From Paenibacillus tundrae (GTDB taxonomy: Bacteria > Bacillota > Bacilli > Paenibacillales > Paenibacillaceae): DNA of 64,000 nt. Shown in pieces: positions 25,545 to 34,258 of the stretch. The first letter of the stretch is position 1. Each line of letters begins with the position of its first letter. Location: NCBI RefSeq assembly GCF_030812775.1, contig NZ_JAUSTI010000009.1, positions 1 through 64,000 of the forward strand, written 5' to 3'. The position numbers and the translations under genes are program-made. A model generated the notes under the pieces. That model saw nothing but the letters and a program-made list of their open reading frames with translations, ran no database searches and was not told the DNA's origin.

Positions 25545-26399
25545 ATGGACAGTTCTAAACTGGTCGTTGAAAAAGAAACTGAACTGCTTGTCCTCCATAG
25601 AGCTATATTAGAAGCTAAATTTAACCTCAGTCCCTCTGATATCGATATACAGGCAAGTCCGTATACTGCGGAACTGGCTCAGCGTGTATTGAAAACGATT
25701 GTAGAGCTACAGTCTGCTTCAGATATGAATAAGATCGAACGTTGGTCAAACTGGTTAGAGCACAAGAAAGAGTGGATTTGGGAACGTTGCTTATCTTACA
25801 TGTTAAAAATCCAACCATCTCATTGGATAAGGATGGATTATTCGAAGAAATGCAATTATGTCAAATGGTTGTTTAGTCCTTATGATCCTAATGAAGAAGA
25901 TGTAGAACGATTTATAAGTGAAGTTGAGAAATATAGGCAAGCGATTGATAAAGGACATCTGATTTTTCTTAGAAGTTTCGGCTACACTACCGATGTGATA
26001 TTAGATGAGCTGGAGCAAAAGCTAGGTAGGAAGCTACCTCCAGGCTACAGGACTTATCTAAGAAATCATAATGGAGGTAAAGTGCTTGTTCAGTACTGTA
26101 CGTTTGCAGTAGAGGAATTAAATGAGGTTATTCCATTAGATGTTATATTTGGTGTTCATGTAGAGAAACGATATGATCTTGCGTATTGGAATACGTTTAA
26201 GGATGAATTTCCGACCGGGCACATTCTCATTGGAGAAGCTGCTGCAGGAGGCAAGATTTTGATGGATGATCTGGAGAGAATTTATTATTGGAAGGACATG
26301 GACTATGATGATCCTACCCGTAATCAGGGGCTATATAAAGTTGCAGATAACTTCGAAGCATTTCAACGAACTTGGAAAAGAATGATCAAAACAATTTGA
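25545..26399 (+). CDS. SMI1/KNR4 domain protein
   Basis: A 284-residue soluble protein. The C-terminal half (about 135-280) is an SMI1/KNR4 domain: helix with ILDELEQKLGRKLPPGYRTYLRNHNGG, a strand-rich middle, ILIGEAAAGGKILMD and a terminal helix with NFEAFQRTWKRMI. The N-terminal ~130 residues are helical and unassigned. Bacterial SMI1/KNR4 proteins are often immunity proteins against polymorphic nuclease or deaminase toxins. No toxin gene is in the window. GAGGAGGTAACTTG gives a strong start. Confidence 0.88.
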   Translation: MDSSKLVVEKETELLVLHRAILEAKFNLSPSDIDIQASPYTAELAQRVLKTIVELQSASDMNKIERWSNWLEHKKEWIWERCLSYMLKIQPSHWIRMDYSKKCNYVKWLFSPYDPNEEDVERFISEVEKYRQAIDKGHLIFLRSFGYTTDVILDELEQKLGRKLPPGYRTYLRNHNGGKVLVQYCTFAVEELNEVIPLDVIFGVHVEKRYDLAYWNTFKDEFPTGHILIGEAAAGGKILMDDLERIYYWKDMDYDDPTRNQGLYKVADNFEAFQRTWKRMIKTI

Positions 26400-26436
26400 G
26401 CAACTAAGCACATGAAAATGAGGGAAGTGTAGCTTT

Positions 26437-26832
26437 ATGCATCCTAAAGCGTTTATTCAAACCATTTATCTTGGTGATCGCGGTTGTAAGCAAATCATTA
26501 TGGATGGCTGGAACTCCGAAGTGAAAATACAAGTGACCACAATATCTAGAGTTAGAACGACTACATGGGATTATTATTCGGATGAAGACATTATAAATGG
26601 ATACATTGTGTTCTATAATGTTGAATCCATCCGGATGGAGCCGAGTGGCTATATGCCTAACGATAGCATTACTGAGTTGAAGGTAGAAGAGCTGAACGAT
26701 GGCATGTTTTTGTTCACTTTCTCAGCGTATTCAGCAAAGGGTCAAGATTCAATTGAAGTGATAACAAGTATAGTAGCTAGCGGAATTCATTTGGAAGACC
26801 CAATGAAACCAGGTGTGAAGATCTTAAAATGA
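26437..26832 (+). CDS. Hypothetical beta-rich protein in the immunity-type cluster
   Basis: A 131-residue protein of alternating hydrophobic and polar segments, probably all beta: CKQIIMDGWNSEVKIQVTTISR, INGYIVFYNVESIRME and MFLFTFSAYS. It has no signal peptide or membrane span. I do not recognise the family with certainty. AGGGAAGTG precedes the start. It is codirectional with its neighbours and similarly AT-rich. Confidence 0.7.
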   Translation: MHPKAFIQTIYLGDRGCKQIIMDGWNSEVKIQVTTISRVRTTTWDYYSDEDIINGYIVFYNVESIRMEPSGYMPNDSITELKVEELNDGMFLFTFSAYSAKGQDSIEVITSIVASGIHLEDPMKPGVKILK

Positions 26833-26901
26833 GAATGAAACGAGTTACATTGTCGAGAATTCAAAGCAAATATTGAGATAAGTATGTTAGGAGACAACAC
26901 C

Positions 26902-27390
26902 ATGATCGCAGATTATCTATACATAGCATGTGAGAGTGAATATTATACCAAACCTGATTGGCAGGACTGGGCAGATCGACAGATTCTAGCGAAAAGTCAG
27001 GTGGAATACTGGATTTATGACGTGTCTTTAGCTAAGGATATCGTCGAACTTGGGACAGCTGTGTGTGAAAAAAGAATGGAAGAGCGTTATTACGCAGAAA
27101 ATAACTTCTCACCTAGTGATACTACCGTTGGTTATTATTACCTTCAATTTATTGAAAATAGATTAAGTCTACGTGATATCATCAATAAATTAAGTTATGA
27201 AGATGACCCAGCGAACACATCTTCTATACATTATGGTGTGAGTTTCTATGACATATGGAAAGAAGTTTATGCAGACGAAAAACAGTTAGAGAATCCTACA
27301 TTGATTCAAAAAATAACTAGACTGTGCGAACCTTATAAGCACATTGCATTGAAACAACTAGAACAATTGGAGCTGTATTCATATGAATGA
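26902..27390 (+). CDS. Hypothetical helical protein in the immunity-type cluster
   Basis: A 162-residue acidic, helical protein, rich in Tyr and Trp (ADYLYIACESEYYTKPDWQDWADRQIL in outline). No known motif is visible. ATG 26902 has TTAGGAG 8 bases upstream; the ATG at 26884 overlaps that site. Its end overlaps the start of the next gene by 8 bases, so the two are translationally coupled and probably work together. Confidence 0.7.
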   Translation: MIADYLYIACESEYYTKPDWQDWADRQILAKSQVEYWIYDVSLAKDIVELGTAVCEKRMEERYYAENNFSPSDTTVGYYYLQFIENRLSLRDIINKLSYEDDPANTSSIHYGVSFYDIWKEVYADEKQLENPTLIQKITRLCEPYKHIALKQLEQLELYSYE

Positions 27391-28198
27391 AATACTTAAA
27401 TATCTAACCAAAGATAAAGATTCGATAGAATATCTGACATTCTTTGTTTTACTGGAGAAAATAAAATACATCCCGCCGATTCTAGACTATTGTGGTGATG
27501 ATTTTGTGGAATACATGATAGAACTTCTACCACGAATTGATGATAAATATGACCGAGCTTCATTAATTGAGACGATAGTTCAATCGTATTATTGGGATGA
27601 GAACAGTGTTAGATATTCTGATGAAATCTTCAATGAATACATCCGATGTATACGTGATCATGCTACTAATTTAGACGATATTATATCCTGCTTAAATGGA
27701 TTTGTTCATGCTGGGGTGCGTAAACAAGAGATCGTAATTCAATTAATAAAACATGTGGATAAAGAAAAGACCATCACAATCCTTTCCCGATTTGAACTGG
27801 ATGATGTGACCGGATCGCCAGGCAATGAATCAAAACTACTCACAGAGGCCAAAGAAATATCAAATATAAGATGGCGTTCTGGGATCATTGCACAATTTCT
27901 GTTATTGGTGCATCCACAAGTTCGAAAATATGCTGGCATCAGCCAAATTACGTTCTTGTATGATACTTACCATGGCGTTTACGCGGATTGCTGGCCTAGA
28001 GGATTGCTTCCTAATCAAAAAGACCTCTTGCTGAAATCAAAGGTGCTGTCAGCAAGAGAAATAAGCGTTCTGGAAACATTGGAAGAGTTGATTAACTCGC
28101 AAGAGAAGGATTTGGATTCACCTGAAGTGAAGCAATTGTACGATGCATTTTTTACAGGTAAAGATCCATTGGACGTTATATTTACGTTACCGAAGTGA
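27383..28198 (+). CDS. Hypothetical helical-repeat protein in the immunity-type cluster
   Basis: A 271-residue, wholly helical acidic protein. The spacing of helices (FFVLLEKIKYIPPILDYCGDDFVEYMIELLPRI.., SLIETIVQSYYWDENS..) suggests a solenoid of short helical repeats. No catalytic residues are recognised. The start overlaps the preceding gene. It is the last member of the codirectional cluster; an 88-base gap follows before a convergent regulator gene. Confidence 0.7.
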   Translation: MNEILKYLTKDKDSIEYLTFFVLLEKIKYIPPILDYCGDDFVEYMIELLPRIDDKYDRASLIETIVQSYYWDENSVRYSDEIFNEYIRCIRDHATNLDDIISCLNGFVHAGVRKQEIVIQLIKHVDKEKTITILSRFELDDVTGSPGNESKLLTEAKEISNIRWRSGIIAQFLLLVHPQVRKYAGISQITFLYDTYHGVYADCWPRGLLPNQKDLLLKSKVLSAREISVLETLEELINSQEKDLDSPEVKQLYDAFFTGKDPLDVIFTLPK

Positions 28199-28286
28199 CT
28201 GGTATAGATGTATTCTTTCTGAAGAAGGAATAGGAGCGAAATGCCGAACAACGAATTGAACCTCGCTGATTCTGCCTTGCTCCTTC

Positions 28287-28607
28287 TTAAAGCCACTTAT
28301 CAGCCCATCGTTCCACGGCACTTAATGCCCTCCCGAGCTCTGTCCCTTTGCGGGACAACATATATTCTGTCCGAACCGGACGTTCTGTAACCACATGACG
28401 AACCACTAGTCCTTCTTCCTCAAGTTCCTTCATTCGTTCATTCAACACACGTTTGCTCAAGTCTGGGATATAAGCGTGAATTTCACTGAAACGTTTGGGT
28501 TCTTCCATTAACGCATGAATAATGAGGGCTACCCATTTGCGGCCAATGATCTGATAAGATTGTTCCACTTTTTCGCACATTTGCTTGGCATTCTTATCCT
28601 CGCTCAT
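28287..28607 (-). CDS. HxlR-family winged-helix regulator
   Basis: A 106-residue DNA-binding protein with the HxlR/YodB fold: IIGRKWVALIIHALMEEPKRFSEI, then LSKRVLNERMKELEEEGLVVRHV and the wing. A single Cys (Cys11) stands in the N-terminal helix, the place of the redox-sensing Cys in YodB and HypR, so control by quinones, aldehydes or disulfide stress is plausible. AAAGGAGT precedes the start. The promoter overlaps an AGTATACT palindrome, which suggests autoregulation. The divergent gene is a glucose-6-phosphate dehydrogenase, an NADPH source, as a possible target. Confidence 0.92.
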   Translation of the reverse strand: MSEDKNAKQMCEKVEQSYQIIGRKWVALIIHALMEEPKRFSEIHAYIPDLSKRVLNERMKELEEEGLVVRHVVTERPVRTEYMLSRKGTELGRALSAVERWADKWL

Positions 28608-28636
28608 AATTGTACTCCTTTAGTTTGGTTATGCTT

Positions 28637-28664
28637 ATTATAGCATTAGTATACTTATTGTAAC
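28637..28664 (-). promoter_or_regulatory. Promoter and operator of the HxlR-family gene
   Basis: On the minus strand GTTACA and TATAAT are 16 bases apart. The spacer carries the palindrome AGTATACT (28648-28655), well placed for repression by the HxlR protein. Confidence 0.6.
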
Positions 28665-28748
28665 CTTGGTGTCTAGTTGCTTTATGTATAAAAGGTCACA
28701 TGCCAATTGTTATTAATGTTACCACATAAAGCGTTATCATCAAAGAAA

Positions 28749-28776
28749 AACCCTGTAAACACTGGTGTTCACAGGT
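28749..28776 (-). terminator. Terminator-like hairpin between hxlR-type gene and zwf
   Basis: AACCTGTGAACAC pairs with GTGTTTACAGGGTT on the minus strand and is followed by TTTTTC. It would stop transcription heading leftwards into the regulator gene. Confidence 0.45.
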
Positions 28777-28788
28777 TCGACATGATTA

Positions 28789-28817
28789 TTGACGAATTGT
28801 GACGACAGGTGTAATAT
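28789..28817 (+). promoter_or_regulatory. Promoter of the second zwf gene
   Basis: TTGACG and TAATAT are separated by exactly 17 bases, a near-consensus sigma-A promoter. The transcript has a leader of about 200 bases. Confidence 0.7.
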
Positions 28818-28911
28818 GGGTAACGTTAATTCAAATGGTTACAATTTATAACCTACAAATGAGTTGTGGAGAGAAGGAATGTTCCATGTTAAATTCAGGC
28901 CGGATATGTAA

Positions 28912-28948
28912 ACGGAGGCAAGGCGGGTAGCACGCCCACTTATTCCGT
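28912..28948 (+). promoter_or_regulatory. Hairpin in the leader of the second zwf gene
   Basis: A nested structure: ACGGA/TCCGT outside and GGCG/CGCC inside, followed by CTTTTGTC. It could be a weak attenuator. No known riboswitch class is recognised. Confidence 0.35.
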
Positions 28949-29021
28949 CTTTTGTCATGCTTGGATTTGAACATTTTGCAACATCATATACTATACTGCA
29001 CAGAGCACAGGAGGCACTCCA

Positions 29022-30476
29022 ATGGATGCAATGACATTTGTCCTGTTTGGGGCAACAGGCGATTTAGCAAAACGCAAGATTTACCCTGCATTATATAATT
29101 TGTATATGGATCAGAAGATGCCAAAATCCTTTTCCGTTATCGGTCTGGGTCGGCGTGAATTGTCAGATGCAGACTTTCAGGCGAATGTCGAAAAGTCATT
29201 GCATGAATTTTCACGTCAAACTCCGGAGGAAGCTTCCCAGGTACGTGATTTCATTGGGGCTTTCCGCTATTGTTCTCTAAACAATACGAAGCTTGAAGAT
29301 TACACCAAACTGCTTGAATTGGTTCAGCAGCGTGAACAAGAGCTCAGCATTCCTGAGAATCGCATGTTCTACATGTCGGTAGCACCAGAATTCTTCGAGC
29401 CGATTGCACTGAACATCCAAGAAAGTGGACTCGGGAACACTAAAGGCTGGAAGAAACTGATTATCGAAAAACCATTTGGACATGACTTGCAATCCGCACG
29501 TGAACTAAATGAGAAGCTTAGCAATACTTTTGCAGAAGAAGAGATTTATCGGATTGACCACTTCCTCGGTAAACCGATGGTACAGAATATGGAGACATTA
29601 ACTTACGCGAATCCAGTCATTCAGGCTTTGTGGTCTAACCGTTACATTGCCAATGTACAGATTACAGCAAGTGAAACCGTTGGTGTCGAAGAGCGCGCTG
29701 CCTATTATGACCAAAGTGGTGCACTTCGTGACATGTTCCAAAACCACATGCTTCAGTTGCTGATGATGATCGGCTTGCATTTGCCGAAGCGTTGTACACC
29801 GGAAGAAATTCAATTCAAGAAACGTAAAATTGCTGAGTCTCTTCGTCCACTAACGAAAGAGAATATCGCTACTGAGGTTGTCCGTGCTCAATATGCAGCA
29901 GGCGAACTGCAAGGTTCTTCTGTTGTTGGTTATCTGGACGAGCCTGGAATTCCTGCTGGTTCTCAGAATGAAACGTATGTGGCTGCAAGATTGTGGGTTG
30001 ATGATCCATTCTGGAGTGAGGTTCCTTTCTATATCCGTACAGGTAAACGTATGAATGAGAAATCCACCCGAATCGTGGTTGAATTCAAAGCTCCACTGAA
30101 AACAGGGCATGAATCCGAGAATACGATGGAGCCGAACCTGCTAACCATTGAAATTGGACCAGGAGAAAGCATCTCTCTTCAATTAAATGCGAAGAATCCA
30201 TTGAACCATGGTGAAGTGGAACCGATGAGTATGACGTTCAGCTCAGGCAAACGCAATGTGCCTGAAGCATATGAGAATTTGATCTTTGACGCTATGCGTG
30301 GAGACTCCACGTTCTTCGCACACTGGAATGAAGTTGAGCTTGCATGGAAATGGGTTCAACCCATTCAAGAAGCTTTTCAAGAAGATAGTGTGCCACTGGA
30401 TACGTATGCAGCAGGTTCACATGGTCCTGAATCAGCAGACCGCCTGACAGCAGAGAATGGATTCCGTTGGTGGTAA
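29022..30476 (+). CDS. zwf: Glucose-6-phosphate 1-dehydrogenase (second copy)
   Basis: A 484-residue paralogue of the protein at 12457-14007. GATGDLAKRKI is near residue 8, EKPFGHDL near 150, and the active-site signature RIDHFLGKP (His180) is intact. The two copies agree in motifs but differ throughout, so the duplication is old. This one precedes a 6-phosphogluconate dehydrogenase gene and is probably the pathway enzyme partner. AGGAGG stands at ideal distance from ATG 29022. A strong promoter and a structured leader precede it. Confidence 0.95.
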   Translation: MDAMTFVLFGATGDLAKRKIYPALYNLYMDQKMPKSFSVIGLGRRELSDADFQANVEKSLHEFSRQTPEEASQVRDFIGAFRYCSLNNTKLEDYTKLLELVQQREQELSIPENRMFYMSVAPEFFEPIALNIQESGLGNTKGWKKLIIEKPFGHDLQSARELNEKLSNTFAEEEIYRIDHFLGKPMVQNMETLTYANPVIQALWSNRYIANVQITASETVGVEERAAYYDQSGALRDMFQNHMLQLLMMIGLHLPKRCTPEEIQFKKRKIAESLRPLTKENIATEVVRAQYAAGELQGSSVVGYLDEPGIPAGSQNETYVAARLWVDDPFWSEVPFYIRTGKRMNEKSTRIVVEFKAPLKTGHESENTMEPNLLTIEIGPGESISLQLNAKNPLNHGEVEPMSMTFSSGKRNVPEAYENLIFDAMRGDSTFFAHWNEVELAWKWVQPIQEAFQEDSVPLDTYAAGSHGPESADRLTAENGFRWW

Positions 30477-30487
30477 GATAACTGACC

Positions 30488-30535
30488 TAGGCTCGGATCA
30501 ATATAAGCTTTGCCAAATATAAAGCTATAAGAGCC
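30488..30535. repeat. Nested inverted repeat behind zwf
   Basis: AGGCTC (30488) pairs with GAGCCT (about 30530), and inside it TATAAGCTTT pairs with AAAGCTATA. No T run follows, so it is a weak terminator candidate or an RNA-stabilising hairpin. Confidence 0.45.
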
Positions 30536-30724
30536 TGTATAGGTTATGACTGAGCTTTATAACGCAATTTACATTTCAATTTCTATAGATGTAATGCCTT
30601 CAAAGTTCCAATTGTACCATTCCAATTTTGCGTAAGACCTTCCGCTTATCTTTACCTCGAAGGCTGTGAAAATTTTTGAATATAGATGGCGTTCGGTTTG
30701 AAAATGGGTTGGATGAGACGGGGA

Positions 30725-30866
30725 AAAGTAGTGGAGGAGTCGAGATCGATTCTGGAGAAGCGAAAGCGTGCGCCTTTATCCCTGGATTTTCTTCTTGTAA
30801 AAGGAGATTAAAAAAATCTGGGGATAAGAGCGATCGTAAGAACGATTCGACACCGGAACGCTACTT
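30725..30866. repeat. Intergenic hairpin repeat, family 1, copy C (diverged)
   Basis: The core GAGAAGCGAAAGCGTGCGCC, TTTATCCCTGGATTTTC and AAAATCTGGGGATAAGAGCGATCG parallels copies A and B. The ends AAGTAG (30726-30731) and CTACTT (30861-30866) are again complementary and again different from the other copies. It fills most of the zwf-gnd gap. Confidence 0.65.
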
Positions 30867-30940
30867 GGTCCGTGTTGGTACTTATTTTCTTATCTGAGCA
30901 AAAGAATTTAAACATAGTTCACATTACAGGAGGATTTATT

Positions 30941-31834
30941 ATGAAACTTGGACTCGTTGGATTAGGTAAAATGGGATTGAACCTGGGAAGAAACTTGATT
31001 GATCACAAACATGAAGTCGTCGCTTTTGACTTGAATGCTGAAGCTGTGAAAGAAATGTCAGAATACGGCGCACAAGGCGTATCTTCATATGCAGAAATGG
31101 TTGCATCTCTTGAATCACCACGCGTATTGTGGATTATGGTTCCTCACAACGTCGTAGATGCGGTATTGGCTGAGATCAGCCCACTTCTCTCCAAAGGCGA
31201 CATCATCATTGAAGCGGGTAACTCCCACTACAAAGAATCGATCCGTCGTTATGAAGAGTTGAAACCACAAGGCATCCATTACATGGACGCAGGTACTTCC
31301 GGTGGTATGGAAGGTGCGCGTAACGGTGCATGTTACATGATCGGTGGCGACCCAGAAGCATGGGCAGTGGTTGAACCAGCATTCAAGGATACTTCCGTTG
31401 AGAACGGCTACCTGTATGCAGGTAAAGCGGGCAGCGGCCACTTCCTCAAAATGGTTCACAACGGTATCGAGTACGGTATGATGGCTTCTATCGGTGAAGG
31501 CTTCGACGTATTGGAGAAAAGCGGTTTTGACTTCGACTTCGAGCAAGTTGCACGTGTATGGAACAACGGTTCCGTTATTCGTTCTTGGTTGATGGAATTG
31601 ACAGAGCGTGCATTCTCCAAAGATGCAAACTTGGATGAAATCAAAGGTGTTATGCACTCTTCCGGTGAAGGACGTTGGACAGTTGAAACAGCGTTTGATC
31701 TTCAAACGGCTACACCGGTTATTGCGTTGTCCTTGTTGATGCGTTATCGCTCCCTTGAGACAGATACGTTCACAGGTAAAGTAGTAGCTGCACTGCGCAA
31801 TGAGTTTGGCGGTCACGCTGTCGAGAAGAACTAA
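30941..31834 (+). CDS. gnd: 6-phosphogluconate dehydrogenase, decarboxylating (short form)
   Basis: A 297-residue protein. The short form (about 300 rather than 470 residues) is the YqeC/GndA-like type, often NAD-dependent. It converts 6-phosphogluconate to ribulose 5-phosphate and CO2. The nucleotide motif GLVGLGKMGLNLG opens the protein. EAGNSHYKESIRR, DAGTSGGMEGARNG and the catalytic lysine in GHFLKMVHNGIEYG (Lys170) are intact. AGGAGG lies 7 bases before ATG. It follows zwf and continues the oxidative pentose phosphate branch. Repeat copy C lies between them. Confidence 0.95.
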   Translation: MKLGLVGLGKMGLNLGRNLIDHKHEVVAFDLNAEAVKEMSEYGAQGVSSYAEMVASLESPRVLWIMVPHNVVDAVLAEISPLLSKGDIIIEAGNSHYKESIRRYEELKPQGIHYMDAGTSGGMEGARNGACYMIGGDPEAWAVVEPAFKDTSVENGYLYAGKAGSGHFLKMVHNGIEYGMMASIGEGFDVLEKSGFDFDFEQVARVWNNGSVIRSWLMELTERAFSKDANLDEIKGVMHSSGEGRWTVETAFDLQTATPVIALSLLMRYRSLETDTFTGKVVAALRNEFGGHAVEKN

Positions 31835-31858
31835 TTCATATATTTTGACCATGGTAAT

Positions 31859-31902
31859 AAGTGTACTCTTCCACAGATGTAGTGGGAGGGTACACTTTTT
31901 TT
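31859..31902 (+). terminator. Terminator of gnd
   Basis: AAGTGTACTCTTCC pairs with GGGAGGGTACACTT and is followed by a T run. Confidence 0.92.
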
Positions 31903-32047
31903 GTCGTTTATAAACGAGTGTGTTTGCCAACTTATCATATAAGAGGTGCTGTCCTTCTTTTTCGGGACAACAGTGCATAAGGATAACATATACCTAATCG
32001 GGTTAAACAACCTCGTATAGCTCATCCCGCAGGGGAGGGACACTAAA

Positions 32048-32941
32048 TTGATGAGAAGAAGATGGCGAAGCCGGAGACGCCGTAAACCGCCAAGTGGCAA
32101 GCGTAAAATGTGGTTGATCATTTTATTAGTAACTGCTTTTTGTTTGATGCAGGGGTTTGCCTACGTGGATAAGAAAATGAAGCCCCCTATAATGCACCTA
32201 GCCAAAATTAGGGTGAAGCAGATTGCCACCGAGGCGATCAACAAAGCGATTACGGCACAGGTCGCAGAAGGTAAGACAACGGAAGGCTTAATCGATTGGA
32301 AGACGGATACTGCCGGGAAAGTGTCTGGTTTTATGCTGAACTACAATGAGCATATGCGAATCACAGCAAGCACGATGAACATCGTGCAGTCTACTTTACA
32401 GAATGTGCACATGTTAAAAGAGAAAATACCACTTGGGCAAGCGTTAGGCAGCCCTGTGATGGCATCATTCGGCCCCAATATCCCAGTTCGTATTGAACCT
32501 CAGGGAGCGGTAAAAGTAGACCTGAACACTCGTCAGCAAAATGCCGGTATCAATATGATCTTGGTCGAAGTTTACATTCACATCATTGCAGAGGTTGCTG
32601 TGGTGGTGCCGTTTGATATGGAGCCTGAGACGGTGGATACGGAGATCCCGATCTCGTACCTGCTCGTTGTTGGCGATGTACCGATGTACTACTATGATAA
32701 TCAAGGCAAACCTGTAGGCAGCAATGGTAGCCAGGCTCCAGCTATCGCACTCCCATCAGGTCATTCAGGGGTATCAAGCGGGGGAGGGGTTACTTCTAAT
32801 CCGGCAAGTCCATCGACGAGCCCACCAGCTCCTACGCAGCAGCAGACCCCACCGGGAAGCACAGAAGGAGGCGTGTTTGACCTAGAGCATGAGATGCCAG
32901 AGATCAATGGAACGCAGCCCAACACGAATAGAAATCATTAA
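32048..32941 (+). CDS. yunB: Sporulation protein YunB
   Basis: A 297-residue protein. A very basic N-terminus (MMRRRWRSRRRRK) is followed by one membrane span (WLIILLVTAFCLMQGFAYV) and an outer domain typical of YunB (INKAITAQ, MNIVQSTLQNVH, IPLGQALGSPVMASFGPNIPVRIEPQG). The Ser/Pro/Thr-rich tail of about 60 residues is probably disordered. YunB is a mother-cell (sigma E) sporulation protein of unclear function. TTG 32048 has GGGAGGG 8 bases upstream; the adjacent ATG 32051 is the alternative. It is convergent with lytH, as in Bacillus the two are neighbours. Confidence 0.9.
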   Translation: MMRRRWRSRRRRKPPSGKRKMWLIILLVTAFCLMQGFAYVDKKMKPPIMHLAKIRVKQIATEAINKAITAQVAEGKTTEGLIDWKTDTAGKVSGFMLNYNEHMRITASTMNIVQSTLQNVHMLKEKIPLGQALGSPVMASFGPNIPVRIEPQGAVKVDLNTRQQNAGINMILVEVYIHIIAEVAVVVPFDMEPETVDTEIPISYLLVVGDVPMYYYDNQGKPVGSNGSQAPAIALPSGHSGVSSGGGVTSNPASPSTSPPAPTQQQTPPGSTEGGVFDLEHEMPEINGTQPNTNRNH

Positions 32942-32957
32942 GTAAAAAATAAAAGAC

Positions 32958-32997
32958 AAAACCCAAAGGAGCCTTAGCATAAGGCTCTTTTGGGTTT
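32958..32997. terminator. Bidirectional terminator between yunB and lytH
   Basis: AAACCCAAAGGAGCCTTA pairs with TAAGGCTCTTTTGGGTTT around a 3-base loop. Confidence 0.9.
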
Positions 32998-33023
32998 GAT
33001 GTTTGATGCTTAGGCACATACGT

Positions 33024-34100
33024 CTATTTGCTTTTGTTTTTCTTCTGTTTACGTTCTTCCCGCTCCCAATGAGATAACGATGGATAGGGATCGAACGACC
33101 ATTCTGTCAGACCACTATCTCGATAAATACCATAATGAAGATGCGGAGGGAATTTGCCTTGAGTGCCTGGTTTCCCGTAACCAGAGCTACCTACCCAACC
33201 AACGACTTGACCTGGTGTTACAACTTCGCCGATATGGGCGTTTTTGTCAAAGCCAGATAGATGTGCGTAATAGTGATAGTGATTATTCAAGTCCCGAATA
33301 CCAATCCGCCAACCACCGAATGGATTCCAGCCCTTGATTTCTACAACGCCATAACAAGTGCTGCGGACAGGAAGACCATGTGGTGCGAAGATATCCGTAC
33401 CTTCATGAATTCTGTAGCCACCCCAGCTTCGCTTGGTTCCCCATGTGCTTCGATAGGAATAATTGCTACCTAACGGGACGGGGAACGCATGTCCAAATAG
33501 ATCCAGATTGTCGAAGTGCTCATATAACTTAGCGAATTGTTGAATTCGTTGTACCGATCTGGAGTTATGATAATACTCCCATAGAGCAATGTTGAAGTCC
33601 TCCTGACGGTTTCCATACTTCTGAATGACACTAGCGATGCTGTAGAGTAGATCCAGATCATTGTTGGGATCTGCAATGCCGTCACCCGAACCATCTCGCC
33701 CATATCCGTTGAAAAATAGGATGGAGGCCGGATGCTGATCCGTCTCATCCGGGTTTAACCAGCCTCTCCATGCTGGAGGCGTCATATAGATGCCTGTCAG
33801 CCGTTCGGGATGCTTGCGATCCTTCGGGTGTGCACGTGTAATGGTTCGTTCATATTGATCAATCGCTGCTAATCTGTACCAGGGTATCCCGGTTATCTGC
33901 CCGATACTTTCATATAGATGACGGCGTGCAGCGAAAATTTCAGCAGGTTTTTGTTCTGCGCCCTGGTTCTGGACTTGTGATGTGGTTATAGAGGGTTTAC
34001 CATGGACATCTACAGGCAAGAGTGGGAGAAGCAAGGTGCCTGCGAGAATCGTTTTAATCCAGAAAGTATAGGTAAACCGCGTTGTGAAGCGATCTTGCAC
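33024..34100 (-). CDS. lytH: M23 family peptidase LytH-like (sporulation)
   Basis: About 358 residues, with an N-terminal signal or anchor segment (FWIKTILAGTLLLPLLPV) and a C-terminal zinc peptidase domain of the LytM/M23 type: HEGTDIFAPHG and HLHYG carry the metal ligands. Bacillus LytH trims peptide side chains of spore cortex peptidoglycan. Gene order yunB-lytH-lipA matches Bacillus. I prefer the GTG start at 34100, preceded by GGAAAGGGG. An ATG at 34199 would add 33 residues but has no ribosome binding site. Confidence 0.87.
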   Translation of the reverse strand: MQDRFTTRFTYTFWIKTILAGTLLLPLLPVDVHGKPSITTSQVQNQGAEQKPAEIFAARRHLYESIGQITGIPWYRLAAIDQYERTITRAHPKDRKHPERLTGIYMTPPAWRGWLNPDETDQHPASILFFNGYGRDGSGDGIADPNNDLDLLYSIASVIQKYGNRQEDFNIALWEYYHNSRSVQRIQQFAKLYEHFDNLDLFGHAFPVPLGSNYSYRSTWGTKRSWGGYRIHEGTDIFAPHGLPVRSTCYGVVEIKGWNPFGGWRIGIRDLNNHYHYYAHLSGFDKNAHIGEVVTPGQVVGWVGSSGYGKPGTQGKFPPHLHYGIYRDSGLTEWSFDPYPSLSHWEREERKQKKNKSK

Positions 34101-34258
34101 AGGGAAGCAGCCCCTTTCCGTAGATGATAAACACGAGTGCCGAATGAATAAGCTATATCCTAGGTTCTTCAAAAGTCGTGATTTTATCCATGTAAGCATT
34201 TTGCATATAAGAGCTGTGATGCACAGAATGAGACAAATGGGAGTTTTTCCAACGCTTT

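Noticed and set aside
28912..28948. Known riboswitch in the zwf leader
   Set aside because: Only a simple nested hairpin is visible; no conserved ligand-binding core is recognised.
30676..30897. 73-codon frame between zwf and gnd
   Set aside because: It lies over repeat copy C and lacks a ribosome binding site.
31115..31978. 287-codon minus-strand frame opposite gnd
   Set aside because: An antisense shadow of the strongly biased gnd codons; it also crosses the gnd terminator.
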